From Tyto alba (lineage: Eukaryota > Chordata > Aves > Strigiformes > Tytonidae): a DNA stretch of 64,000 nt. The stretch is taken from the NCBI RefSeq assembly GCF_018691265.1, contig NW_024881316.1:29798819-29862818 (forward strand), given 5' to 3'. The position numbers were made by a program, and so were the translations under genes. Shown piece after piece: positions 25,225 through 37,920 of this stretch. How positions within the stretch are numbered: position 1 is the first letter of the stretch; each line of letters begins with the position of its first letter. The notes below the pieces were generated by a model. The model ran no database searches. It was not told the origin of the DNA and was given only the letters and a program-made list of their open reading frames with translations.

Positions 25225-25256
<32 letters not shown>
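25225..25256. repeat. (A)32 homopolymer
   Basis: Uninterrupted run of 32 A. ATTCTGAA occurs near both sides (25203 and 25261), but no body of a retrosequence is visible before the run. Confidence 0.95.
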
Positions 25257-25259
<3 letters not shown>

Positions 25260-27691
25260 TATTCTGAAAACCGTGGATCTTTTCTATTTTTGAGTGCTTT
25301 TTAGATAAGGAGAGCTTTTTATACCAGAAACTTTCTGTGTCAGGGTCCCCCAAGAAAAGATATGATGTATATCTCTAATTGTAAATATTAATATCCACAT
25401 GACTAGTAAAGAAAATTTGTAGATTTTCTAGTGCATTCCCTAATTGTGTGAATTTCAGATTCACTACCCTAAGCCAAATACTTGGTATCATGCCATCCAT
25501 CCCTGATCATCCTGTTGATGTATAGTATGAATTTAATCCAGTTTTCATTGGCTTTGCATCTTTTCTAAAATTATTTATCTTTCTAACCTGCAGTTTTTGA
25601 AGTCTCATTTATGTACCTCCATGTGTGTGGTAGCCTGAACTTAAAATACCCATCCATAACAGACAATATGGACTCCCACAATAGGTCAGTGTTATCCTCT
25701 TAGACTGAAGGAGTCACAGCTTTGAAACTCTTATTTCTTGAAAGGCAATATGATAAAACCAGATAAAAAGTATTAAATACCTTCCTCCTTCTCCTACAGT
25801 TTTTGATCATTTGTAAACAAGACACCACCTTTGTGTGTTATTTCTTTTTGTTTTGCAGTTGACTGCCTCTATGCTTCTTCCTGTGTTCTTGAAGAGAACA
25901 GTTCTTTTATGAGTTCTCAGAGATCTCATAAAACCATTGAGCTTGCAAAGAAGCAATGTCACTTTTCCTAACTTTCTGGAAACAGATGCTTTTGCAAATA
26001 TAAACTAAGTCCTGATAGCTTTTCTGTCTCACAGTTATCTTAATTTCCTTGGAGCACTTGAAAGAATTCATCTCACCTAAAATAGACGTTAGCTATTTAA
26101 AAGTTACACTTATAATTTAAACTAAACTGGGGGGAGGACTGTGTCTCAGCAACCAAGACACATTTTTTTTTTGTGATATTAATTGCCCACAAGAGGAACC
26201 TATTTCTAAAGTGAGCATAGGAAGTATGACTAAGTCAGACAAAATGCTTAACCTTAGTTGCTGAAGTTAATCTCACCAGCACCCCAATAATGCAGACAGC
26301 ATGTACTGAATACTGAATACTCTTAGGAGATTTATATTCTATAACACATTTGAAAAAGAGAGAGTTAACCAACAGAGATGTGTCTCAGAATAAATCTCTA
26401 GAATCCAGGCTCTGAGATAGCATTATCATGCCAAACCTTTTTAGTGCTTTGGAAAGCAGCACAGGAAGCCACCAGAGTTCAACCAGAAACTCCAAAGTAA
26501 TATGGTGCATGTTGAAGAGGAACTAAGTGTACAATATCTACTAAGCCAACACTGAAGAGTTCTGCCTTCTGAGGAAGCCAGGAAAAGAATGAACTGAGGG
26601 CAGTATTATAGCTACCTTGATGATACAGAGAATTAACTAGAGAGAGAATTAAATAATGAATGCTAGAATGTCCTCCACCCAAAGTGAATTTTTCTGGTGG
26701 CATACATACTGCAACATGTTTGGGGAACTCTGCTTCTGTTTCCCTGGTGAAATAAGCCCAATTTCTTTTTATTTTAAATTACCAAGCTCAAACTGAACTG
26801 TGATGACAATTTCACAAATGTTTGACTGTTTTGAAAACATTTCTCATTGTAATTTTAAGGGAATTCTGCTTAAAATAGGATGCTTGTGTTTATATACAAG
26901 ATTATAAATAAAATATTTAAATATAAGCAGTTTACAGGCTGAATAGCATGTGCAGTAGGCACACAAGGGCTTTGTGATTGATAGTGCTTTGTAACAACAA
27001 TAGATAGCAAACAGGGCTTTAGACATGCAGCTCCTGTTACTGTCACCAAGAAATGTATATCAAATTCTAACACACTGTGCTGAAGGATAATTTCCAAGAA
27101 TCAGACATTCTCTATCCAGATTAGTTTATAATGGAAGCGGCTTTCATGCTTAGATTGAACAAAAAAGACCACTTGGCAATGAGAAAAATTGTAAAAAAAT
27201 TATTAGCTGTAACAGGTTAATTTGATTACATTCGTTATCAAGCTTTTTCTAGTGGTCATTTTTACTTTTAATTTCTGTTTCTCCACTACACTCCCTGGTC
27301 TTCTGTTATATTCTGACTTTATAATGGATATTCTTAACATCCATTTAAGTACAACAGATAACACCCAAAAAATAATTATTCTCTAGTGGCATCCATCTTT
27401 CTGAAAAATATATATTAGGAAAAGTTCAGAGAATCCCTTGGAAAAGAGGCAATGCTGTCCCTTCCCACTCTGTGGGGTAGGGTCAGGTTGTTTTTAACTC
27501 TGTGTGGTATGAGGAGTGATAACAATCACCCAAAATTTTCCCCAAAAAGCAAGTTTTTACTTTAAATTTGATTGTGGATTAATGGATAGTATGGTGGATA
27601 TGCAAAAGCTTGAATAGCGATCAAAATTTGTGAATACAATGAAAACAGTGGCTGAGACAAAACTTACAGCATATACTGACAAACCATAAAT

Positions 27692-27749
27692 ACACCAACA
27701 AACTGTACAACATGTAACATATACCAACAAGCCTTAAATCTTGTAACAT
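27692..27749. repeat. 29-bp x2 imperfect tandem repeat
   Basis: Two adjacent 29-base units share AYACCAACAA at the start and TGTAACAT at the end with a diverged middle. A partial further unit lies on each side. Confidence 0.7.
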
Positions 27750-27769
27750 GTACCAGTGAGTCATATATG

Positions 27770-27866
27770 TGGAAAACAGAGAATGGGAAAGAAGAGGAGA
27801 AAGAGGAAAAGAGGGAAAGAGAGAGATAGGACAAGAAAAAGGACGGATAGAGTAAGAGAAAGATTT
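27770..27866. repeat. Polypurine tract, about 95 bp
   Basis: The plus strand is almost entirely A and G for about 95 bases, with only a few interruptions. It lies within the probable LTR, downstream of its TATA box in the minus orientation. Confidence 0.85.
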
Positions 27867-27950
27867 CACCAGTCCTGGTTCCAGCATTGGTCCAGCCAGC
27901 CCAGAGGTCCAGTTCTGGAGGGGCACCATGCAGGGCTTCGATTCGTGTCC

Positions 27951-27960
27951 TTTTATAAAC
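27951..27960 (-). promoter_or_regulatory. TATA box of the probable LTR
   Basis: Minus-strand TTTATAAAAG, an exact core TATAAAA match, positioned between a CCAAT-type box and a GC-richer downstream segment. Confidence 0.5.
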
Positions 27961-28408
27961 TCTTGCCACTCCTCTGGGCCATTACTTGGATTCATTAGGC
28001 TAATCAGATGTCATGCACAGTTCATGCTTCTAGAACCCTCCAGGCCCTGGTGCATGTGCAGTTTGTACCCTCAGAACTCTCTGGAAATGGGTCAGTGGAC
28101 TTGGGGGTTGTTGGGGAACCATTCCCCTCCCTCCCTGCAGACATGGCCATGGCCACTGTCCAACCCTTCCTTTCAGTGCACACACTGTGAAAATGTCCTC
28201 TTCATTGGCTCTTCATGGATTCGCTCAAGACAGGAAAGTCCAGCCTCAGAAAGGTGCAGTCCCACCTCTGCAGGACCCCCCTTCTCCTCTCATCATATCT
28301 CCCTGTCATTACCTGCACGACTCCGACATTTCCATAGAAAGTCTCCTTTGCCAAAGTTCCCCACTGGATGTTTGAGGCATTAACTATGATTTTGGTTGGC
28401 CTGTCACA

Positions 28409-29684
28409 AATGCACGCAGGACCAAAAGTATTTTGCAAATATTTGAAGATATAAATAAATAGGTAATAGAAGAAGCACTTAAGGTATTTGACAGTGATGA
28501 ACTACATCAGGTTTTGATAGGCAATAAATTAGATAATTTCATAAATCTTTGTATTTATATCTTGTAGATTACAAAAATAGACAGCAGAGACAATAGACTA
28601 AAAAAGTCTCGATGTCATTAGTGTAAATGTGCGAACTTCTCTACTATGAATTTTTTCCGTGTTTGAGACCTATAATAGGCTGCTAATGAATTATTCACTG
28701 CTACCATGTTACCTGCAAAGTCCTGGTAAATACTTTTATAGCATTACCAGAAATTTTAGGCTTGTTGCTGTGGACTAACTTTTTAATTTTCTGACCCTGT
28801 TTTTGTCCTTGACATTATGTATCTCCTTTATTCAAATCCTACACACTTTCTGTTGGTATTAGATGTCACAATAGTCTCTCCTGATTTTGAAGTCTACTCA
28901 TTTATGAAATGTAGAAAAACAAAATAACGATAGAAATATAAATTTAGAAATATAATTTAATACTAAAATTTAAATATCTACATAAATAGATTAGTAATAC
29001 ATATAAGAGTAACAGTAATATTTTTATTCAAAATGTGACTTTTCAGTTAGATATAATTATGCTAAAATTTATTTTAATAAAACATTATTAGTGAAGCAAT
29101 TGAAATAAAGTATTTCACATAGTATATTTTAAGAAAAAACACTTCATGAGTTTTTAAATGTAGAACTGGTTAGTTACACAAATAGAACATGGAAATCAGC
29201 TAAGGCTCATTTTGACCTAGTCCTTTTAGAAAAAACCTGTCTTCAAAGGCTGACACAAAATTCTGTTGTCATCCCAGAGCTTCCTTCAGCTACTTGTGGA
29301 ATGATAGATTAATATTAGAGGATTCTCTCTTGAAAACAGCAAAAGCTAAAAATGTTTTTGTAATAAAGCATGTAGTGATTGTTTTTGGTACAAGTATTAG
29401 TCTGAATTCAGTATACTTGAGTGACTGCAGCCTTTGTGTAGAAACACCACCAGAAATTAACCAAAAAAAAAAAAAAAAGGACAAATCTGAAAGGATAGGA
29501 AGATAAATTAATTCTATGAAGGTTATTAAAGCTCATTAAATTTATTTTGAGATAATTATATGCAAAAACTTTTAGCATGCTATAAAACTGATTCCTCAGT
29601 TACAAGAAACATAAAATCAAGTTTAGAGAAAAAGTTACCACAGTAAATAAATAAAAGGAATGCAAAGTAACCATGAAATATACA
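28409..29684. other. Very AT-rich spacer
   Basis: No gene or mobile element recognised; a 16-base A run lies at 29463-29478. This spacer separates two minus-oriented LTRs. Confidence 0.6.
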
Positions 29685-30719
29685 TGTATAGTGGTTTGAG
29701 CTCAGAGGGAAACTGAGCACCACACAGCCGCTCACTCCTCCCTTCTCTCCCATCAATGAGAAGGGACAAATAAACCAGGCTTGGGATTCGAGACAGGACC
29801 AGGACGGGCAGATCACCCGTTATGGTCACAGGCAAAAGACAGACTCATTAGGGGAAGAAAAAAAGAACATAGATTTATTACAGACACTAACAACATCACT
29901 TAACAGAGTAGGACAGTGAGAAGCATTGCCACATCTTGAGAACACCTTCCCTCCACCCCTCACTTCTTCCCAGTCTCAGCTCTGCTCCCGATATCTCTAC
30001 TTCCCCACTCCAGCAGCACAGGGGCAGGGAATGGGGGGTGCAGTCAGTGCTGCTGCTTCTTCTATCTTCAGTAGGGGGAGCTTCTGGAACTTGTTCCCCC
30101 TGTTCCATCATGGTCCCCCTCTCACAGGAGACAGTCCTCCACAAACTTTCTCCAGCATGAGTCCCTGCTATGGGCTGCAGCATTTCCCTACACTGCTCAG
30201 GTGTGGGACACCAACTGCCTCCAACCGGAGTCCCTCCCATGGGCTGCAGCCCTTCCCAAGCTGCTCCAGAGTGGGACACCCCTGCATGCTGCAATCCTCC
30301 CAGCACTGAACTACAACAGTGGGGCTACCTTTTCCCACAAGACCCCAGCCTTTTTCAGGCACAGCACCTTGTTCATCCAGGTGAAAAAACACAGGCTATA
30401 AATCAGTGTCCTCTCCACCATAGAACTTCATGGGTGGCCACCCTGCCATCTCACCACAGGATACTGGGGGGTCTCTGCTCCAGCACACCTCCCCGCTCCT
30501 TTCTTCCTCCGTTCCTCCACTGACCTTGGTGTTCATGCAGCTGCAGCAACTCCTCCTCACAAGTCCGACTGCACATCACCACTTCCCTTCTTAAATACAT
30601 TATTGCAGAGGCCCTGTTGCCCCAGGGAGCACACTGCCCCTGGGGAGCTGCCAACCTGCACTGCTCCCTGAAAATACACATGGGGAGAAAACTGCCGTAT
30701 AAAACTTTAGAACCAAATA
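29685..30719 (-). mobile_element. Large solo LTR of an avian endogenous retrovirus
   Basis: A sharp GC-rich block of about 1.03 kb in AT-rich DNA. Its plus-strand left end (AGTGGTTTGAGCTCAGAGG, then GCACCACACAGCCGCTCACT) matches the U5 end of the LTRs at 10.7 and 60.7 kb, so it belongs to the same broad group, but its U3 is different and much longer. On the minus strand there is AATAAA at 29879-29874, and the segment containing CTTCTTAAATACATTATTGC on the plus strand is typical of this avian LTR type. It contains a 69-bp direct duplication. There is no retroviral coding sequence beside it. The right boundary is approximate because the terminal CA has decayed. Its many overlapping open frames reflect GC richness, not genes. 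Confidence 0.82.
30159..30296. repeat. 69-bp imperfect tandem duplication inside LTR
   Basis: Two adjacent copies both start GAGTCCCT, contain ATGGGCTGCAGC and GTGGGACACC, and lie 69 bases apart (30159 and 30228). Tandem units in U3/R are common in retroviral LTRs. Confidence 0.8.
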
Positions 30720-33700
30720 ACGTGGAAGCTAGGAGTTCATTCTGCATTACAACCTTATAGGAACTTGCATGTGTTCCATAATATCATTCACCCAGAGAAA
30801 TAAGAGCATGTGGCAGAAATAAATACCAGACCTTCCACCACAGTCACATGCTGTTGCCAAAGTACATGCAAACTCTCTTATCATCCATAAATTCTTATAA
30901 TTTAAATCTACAGCTATCAGCACAGTATTAAACAGTTCCTCAGTTCATTTAACTAAGAATTATGAGAATAAAAGAGATGACTGACTTCTTAAATACTTGT
31001 ATCTTTCAATAAGCATTTTCATTTCTTCTGTTGTTAGAGGGTATGTATGTGGGAAAAGGCCTTCAATTCTGTGTTTAAGAGCAGTATAGTTTTGTAATAC
31101 AGAACAACTATACAACACAATACAAACAATTTTATTGTTTCATACAATAAAAATACAGAAGTTTCAGAAAACTTGATGATTAACTTGAGCTATAGAGCTG
31201 TTGTTATCATAGTTTTGAAGAGTCAACACCAAGGATTCATTAGTTGTTGGTATTCAAAGATGGCCATAGTATGACAATGTAACTTTTTTTATTACAACAG
31301 TATTTGTATCAACAAATTGCTGATGTTTATAATTAGATGCATTATCATATGTTTCTAATCAGTATTTTCATACCCTTTAATACATCAAAGGACTTCTGTA
31401 GGTTGCTTGTCAAGGCTGTACCAACTTCACTGAAAATCTGCTCACACTGGAAATAGTGATAAATAGCTACCTACTGCAATCATTTATTCCTGTGGGTGGA
31501 CACTTGGATGCTTGTCATTTAACCTGTCTTTAGATATCTGCTGCAGAGATGCCTACCTGTGACCTTCCCCCTCTATGATCCCTTCATAATTAGTAGAAAG
31601 AAGTAGACACTCTAGGGCATGATTCATATGTTCTACTTTAAGCATCTACTTTAGAAAGAGATGAATTACACCACAGAGATGTCAATCTCTCCTTTGATTA
31701 TAAAGAGTTTTAGATCACTAGACACACATACAAAGAGATGTCTAGATTTGGCCAGATGAATCTCACCCTCAGTGACATGACTGAATAGGGTCTGAGCCAG
31801 ACAAGCTTTCTCTAAATGCAGTATAGAACTGGCAGTAGCAGAACTGTAAAATATCAATGACCTTGAGACATCCTTTTATTCTAGTCTAGTATAAAAAAAG
31901 GATATTAGTATCTTTAGAGTATTGACTGCATTTTAAACCTTTTCTGTCAGAATAAAAAATTTATATGAGATTCATTGCAGAGCATAATCCACCTTTTTTC
32001 TTTGATCATATTTTCAAAAGAGCTGCATTCATAAATCATATAGAGGTTGTATTATGTACTGGTTTAATATAGTAACTATTTTTATTCTTGTCAAATTACT
32101 TAATTTTTTTCTTTATAATAATTGTTGCAAAGTTTTTTGTTGTTGTTTATGGTGTCTTGTGGCTCTACATGTCATTTCATAGATAACAAACTTTTCACTG
32201 TCTAATACTTTGTTGAATGCAAAATAAATTTTATTCTGTACAATTGCAGTTTGGACTGAGTACATATTACAACCAATTATTCCTCATTACAATGTAGCTG
32301 TCTACTTATGTCAGACCTCATTACTGTGTCTTAGAGTCAGAATTCTGGTACCCAGGAGTTTAAAATATTTGAATACAAAGTAAAGAGCCTACAGATCAAC
32401 AATCTTTTGTTTATTTTTAGTATGCCATTTTCATTAGATTAACATTTTAAAAGAACTTGACTCTAGGACCTTGACTTCCTCTCTCTTGGATAGCTGGATG
32501 TTAGTGTTGTGAAATAAAGTATCATGTTTACAGAAACTTTATGCAATTATCTTGGTGTGTCAGGAAAATCATTCATCAGATTAAGTTGACTGAGACTTTT
32601 ATAGGTTAAAAATAAGAACAAAAATAATCCTGATCATGTTAAAAAAATACTATCTTGTGTCTTACACTTTATGAATACATAAAATATTGCAGAAAAAAGC
32701 ACCCAGGAAAATTACACTGAATTGTTCTTGAACAGTAGGTAGCAATACCATGTAGGTGTTTATGTAACTAACAGGTTAGGGAACTAAATTAAAAACTCCC
32801 TTTTAACCTAATCTACTCTGAGAGATTCTTGAGATCTCTGAGTATCCCTATTTTCAACACTCTCAGTTTCCAAGTACATCAAAATCTGCTCCTGGTCATG
32901 CAGAAGAGGACCCCAGTCAGAGCACTCCTGTGCAATTAGTCAGCTAAGGGAAGACATGGACAAAGTATAAGGGTATCAGCAGTAGCGTTTAGAGTGACTT
33001 TAGAACCTGATTCAAAGAAGTAATCCCAATAAAACTGGGATTTCACCAGAAAACTAAATAGCACTAACATCTGTAGCCTCCTAAGAAGTCTCAGTTTCAC
33101 AAAGAAGACATCCTTTCACCCATATGCCCTAAAAGAGCTCTTCCAGAAGCTATTCTCAGGGTATGCACAAAAAGGTGTTGACATCTTTCTGATCTGTATA
33201 ATACACACTGAATCAAAAACATCACTGGAGGAGATAATGCTGGCTTCAAGCCTTTGTTATAGAATTAGCTAAATCATTTACCCAAGAAGGAAATTTATTT
33301 TCCAAGTTATCTTTAAACGCATGTTTCATATTCCAGGAAAGTGTCAGGTTTTACAGGTCAGGTCAAGCAGAAGTGACAGCCCCTCTCCTATTGAAACTGA
33401 GCAAAACCATAAAATTCAGGAGGGAAATCTGGAAAAAACACATCTGGGTTTTATGGTCAAATAGGAATAGTCTACTGTGACATAAGGAACTAGGGCTGGG
33501 TTCATTAATTATTACCTCAGTGCTACATAACACAAAGTCACTTAGTTTATAACTTCATGTATTTTGACCACAACGGAGGTTACTTTAGTTTTAGGTACCA
33601 CCCTTTTTTGGTTAGATTAACACTGCTTTAAAAGCCTCCTTTTTATTTTCAGCTATGAAGTACATGTGACAAGAAAGATCATTTGACACTGTTTTCTTTG

Positions 33701-36700
33701 CTGAAAGTTAAATTGTAATTTCAAAGTCTGCTTACTGAATACAAAAATGGAATTGCAGTGTGTAACTCCTAAGTATGATAAAAGACAGCAGAGGTAAAAA
33801 TGAGCAACGATAATGGCTTTGTTATTCCTGAAATGCTATGCTGCCATGGAAAGTCAGTATGTATGGTAAGACCCAGAGCATCCTCTGTACTAAGAAAGGA
33901 ACTGTGATGTTTTTTTCAATATAATAAAATTGAATTATTTCATAATCTTATTTAATTAATTAACCCTCATTAATACTTTTGTCTTAATTCAAGTTTATAA
34001 TTTAATAAAAGAAAGGAGAGAAAGAGGAACTGAAATATTAAAATAATTACAGAATATATGCAGAAAATTTTATGCCGGGCAACTTTGGCCGCACTTCTAA
34101 CTATCTAGAGGCAACTTTGCACTGGACTTTCTCTTTGCTCCTGCTGTATACTTCAAAGGTTCATTTGAAAATTCATCTCTTTTAACAAATCAAAGCATGC
34201 TGGCATTCCAGTCATGAGTCAAAGAATTTTTAACTTGGTCAAATCTTCTTTAAGTTACCACACAAAACTGATGCTGACAGACTTGTTTTATTTATAAAGG
34301 TTAAGTATATCTGGTGATGAATTTCTTAAAAGAAACCTGAAGGCAATTATAAATATTTACTAACTCACTCCTTAACTGATCACCATGATACCAAAATATC
34401 TTGAATAGTCTAAAGAATTTAATCTGTTCCACTATTAATTGTAATGAAAATTATCTTCTATTTCACTTTTTCCTAATGTGGAATTACTTTAATCAGCTCT
34501 TTCATTTTTGTTTCTTACTTCTTTGTTCTGCTTTTGAGGTTTTTTGTTGTGAATATTTATATAGAAAGGCAAGATAGAATAAATTTAAATATAAATGCTT
34601 AATAGATTAATAACTTTATTGATATGAATATTTAATTTTAGTTTACTGCTTTCTTCTGAATGTATACAGTATTTTGTAAAATAATTGCTATACAGCAATA
34701 AGCCAAAATGAATAAATAATGTATTCTAATATAAGACATCTATTAATACATGCAGTTATTCTAACATTCATTCTCCATAAGTTTGCATTAGCATATTAGT
34801 ATATTTGAGGGCAACTCAGTTCAAAAATGTATATTTATACTTCAGACTACCTAATTTCTAGCTATCTAGCTACATACTTCTACCAAACTCACTACAAAGC
34901 AGATTTTGCTTTATCTTTCTGAATATTTTCTGCTTTGCCTGAATTTGTAGATGTAGAATAAGAAACAGCTTGCTTCAGTTGATGTTGGGGAAAGCCCAAA
35001 TTCACATCTGTGGCGATCTAAACCAAAGAATCTCAGTGCAGTCGCTGTGTATTGACCAGCTAGTTATTGATTACTGCACTTTGCCAGGGTGATCCTGGCA
35101 ATATTCCATCTGGAGGAAGAATGTTCCTCCACAATATTCACTGCAGGAAGGGAATAGGTGTTTACTTCATTATTCACCCTGTGAATAAAAGCCATGGATA
35201 TAAAATATTCGCTCTTTACAAGTTGCCACAAGAAATTATTTCTGTCTATATCTCAGAGTTTTAACACTCAAGATCATCAAATCATGATGATATATGCTAA
35301 CAAAGTCGAACTAAAATTTCAAAAAATCACAAGCTGCACCAAGTACAGGGGCCTGATGCTGCCATCATTAAAACTACACAGATCACATGTAGTGGCTGGA
35401 AAATGCTGAAACAAGGACTTGTAACTTTCTGACCTTTGTTTTTGTGATAGCTAAAGGGATTTGTGGGAAGCTGCTCCCTTCCCTCCTGCTCAGGACAGGA
35501 GCTCTGTACGTATTTGTGGTGTAAAGTCTATCCAACCCTGAGGTACCTCAGCAAAATAACAGCTGAAGAAAGCATTAACTGTTTGCATCAAATACTAAAA
35601 ATAGTTCTATAAAGTGTCAAAAGAAGCTGCAGAAGGTAAGAGAAGAAACAAGTACTGAATATATCAGTCACAGTGTACAGTCAAGAGTACATGCTCATTC
35701 AGTGAAACACTTTGAATGGAAAGCAAGGATGTAATTGTATATTGCATTACTGTCACTCAGCTGGATACTGTACATCTATGAGTATTAACACTTATCTGAC
35801 TTCCTGATGTTTCTGGTGCCTTCCTTTCTCCTTTTATTTTCTTTTCAAGTTTGCTCTTTCACAGCTGATTTAATTTTTATACTCTGTCTTACATTTCTCA
35901 TTGTATGCTCATTTGCAAGTTTTTCCTGGTCTTTCCTAGTTAATCTCTCAGATGTTCTGCATTAAGCTACCTTCGGAAAGAATGGAGATGTTGCATCTCC
36001 CAGGAGCAAGTAAACAGAACATTAATAGTTGTCTCTGGCAATGCTGCATGTTCCATATTTTCACCCAGAATAACAATTTTACATTTCCTGCTCCCCTTAA
36101 AGCTATATTAGTGAGACAGATCTGACATCTCTCCAGCAAAAAAGCCCAAGCTTCCAGCAACAAGAAGATGCATAGCACCATTGTCCTTATTATGAATAAG
36201 TTTAGCATCCTGGAAGTGCACAAAGCACCTGTCTCTTGACATATGGATAGAGTCTACTGCTACCCTGGAGTGTCAAGATGAGTGGATGGGGAGAGGAACC
36301 AGAGAAAGCTCTGGACAGAAGAGTTGAATTAAAGCAAAAATAAAGAGAGGGGAGGAAATGGGAAAAATATTGTTCTCGTAAGCTCCCAGGTTCAGTTTCA
36401 GGAAAACAAAACAAAACAAAACAAAACAAAAAACCAGCAAAACAGAACATCGAAAACCAAAAGCTCCAATGGTGATATTTTATCATGCACACCTTGTGAA
36501 GTCATTGCCCAAATACCTGTTTCCTTTGGAGTCACTTCTGTCTCCTTTGCTCAAAATTAGGAAGATATTTTAGGTAAGCCATTCAAAGGAAAAAAAAAAA
36601 TTACTCAGATAAACAAGATGTCTGAAAATCATTGCTTTTTTATTATTAGTTTCATGATAAAACTTTTTAGCATAGTTTTTAACTATTTTGCTTGATGATT

Positions 36701-37754
36701 TTGTATTTCACAAACAGGAAGGAACTCATGTTTTCACTTAGGTGTCTGAACATTATTTCTGCCATTTCTTTGTTTTATTTTGTCAAGTTCTTATCACTTT
36801 CACTATTTGCCTGGAGACCGAGTATACCGTTAAAAAAAACCCTCACATTTTTACACTCTCTATATTTGTGTTCATTAACAAGTTCAGCAAAATGTATTCT
36901 ATTTATTTTTAATAAAATAACTGCTTGCTTTATGAACAAGAATATAAAACTCTTAATTTTGTGAACCAACTCTCAAGATAGAGGAAATACGAACTGTTAT
37001 TCTTTATGTACTCTAAATTTACCCTGCATTTTTAAGTGTTAATATATATTGTCATCTTTTGGTCCAGCAATCACTTTTTTCCCTTCCCTTGCCTTCTAAG
37101 AAGTTTTTACTCAAACCCAACGAAAAGTGTTGAAAAAATCCTCCTGGAAAATCTGCTTTATTTTATATGATTCTATGTGTATGCATAAAGTTTATAACTT
37201 TCTTGCAACAAGCTTTCAAAAAAATGCTAGTATCACATTTTTTCCCCAATGTGTTTGAATTCAAAGGATATGTTAAAAATAGCATGAAAATCTGCATGTG
37301 AAAATCTTCACATAAATATCTCATTAGGAGGAAATAGGTATCCAGCCAAATACAGAATTTGTACTGATAAAATATTCATTAGCATTAACAACATCATCTA
37401 TAGGCAGATCAGTTAGCAAGGCGTAAACGTCTATGGACGAAATACTAAAACTATTATCTATTATCTGGAAATGTTCTAGTAGCATGTTTTTTACTTATGC
37501 AAATATTTTAGCAAGTATTTCACTAACCCTAATGTCTAATTATTCTAATTTTAACTATTGTAACACACTCGGTGTTCTCATCTATGCTGATTTTGGGTTC
37601 TGCTGAGATTAATTTACTGTTCACTTCCATTGAATAAGTCATGTCATCCTCATCAGAAGACACTGATTTTGCTCCACTTACTGTTATTGAAAAATTTTAA
37701 TGCAAACTGTGTGTATTAATTTCTATGGCGGCTTACTCATTTATCATCAAATCT
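30720..37754. other. AT-rich DNA without recognisable gene
   Basis: Long AT-rich stretch. The only simple repeat of note is (AAAAC)n at 36403-36432. Two short minus-strand segments have exon-like borders: 31767-31843 (acceptor ATATTTTACAG, donor CTGAGG/GTGAGA) and 35971-36102 (donor CCGAAG/GTAGCT). I cannot separate them from chance. Confidence 0.55.
36403..36432. repeat. (AAAAC)n pentanucleotide repeat
   Basis: About six units of AAAAC. Confidence 0.95.
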
Positions 37755-37920
37755 TCATAGAATCAAGAATGGTTTGGGTTGGAAGGGACATTTAAAGGTC
37801 ATCTAGTCCAACTCCCCTGGCATGGGCAGGGACATCTTCAACTAGGTCAGGTTGCTTAGAGCCCCATCCAACCTGACCTTGAATATTTCTCAGGGATGGG
37901 ACACCTTACATGTCTCTGAT
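37755..37920 (-). mobile_element. CR1 LINE 3' tail fragment
   Basis: On the plus strand it opens with TCATAGAATCAAGAATGGTT and TGGGTTGGAAGGGAC, then ATCTAGTCCAACTCCCCTGG, GCCCCATCCAACCTGACCTT and CAGGGATGGGACACC. This is the reverse complement of the last ~165 bases of avian CR1, including its terminal ATTCTATGA-type end. Only the 3' UTR and the last codons are present, the usual outcome of 5' truncation. Confidence 0.93.

Larger units (their letters stand above)
20056..27652. other. AT-rich DNA with simple repeats
   Basis: No recognised gene or mobile element. It holds (AC)n plus A-run at 21729-21761, a CTTTTT-type tract at 23887-23924, A32 at 25225-25256 and an ancient repeat remnant at 22659-22716. 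Low-confidence minus-strand exon candidates lie at 20291-20398, 21007-21129 and 22869-23050. A 174-codon plus-strand frame at 22871-23395 looks like chance. Confidence 0.5.
27653..28408 (-). mobile_element. Probable endogenous-retrovirus LTR
   Basis: Read on the minus strand, the segment begins TGTGACAGGCCAACC and ends GTCTCA, so the ends are TG...CA with a near-matching 6-base inverted pair (TGTGAC/TGAGAC). It is GC-richer than its surroundings and carries a CCAAT-type box (AGCCAATGAAGAGG) about 240 bases before a canonical TATA box (TTTATAAAAGG). Downstream of the TATA box comes a long pyrimidine tract and a 29-bp duplication. No clear AATAAA is seen and 5-base flanks do not match, so the boundaries are inferred. 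It is not obviously related to the LTR family at 10.7 and 60.7 kb. It could be another promoter-bearing repeat. Confidence 0.42.

Noticed and set aside
25203..25268. ATTCTGAA on both sides of the A32 run as a target duplication
   Set aside because: The material between would be almost only poly-A, and an 8-base match at slightly uneven distances is weak; no retrosequence body is visible.
29896..30747. Several overlapping open frames of 70-136 codons on both strands
   Set aside because: They lie inside the large LTR and are open because of its GC-rich, tandemly repeated sequence; none resembles a retroviral or host protein.
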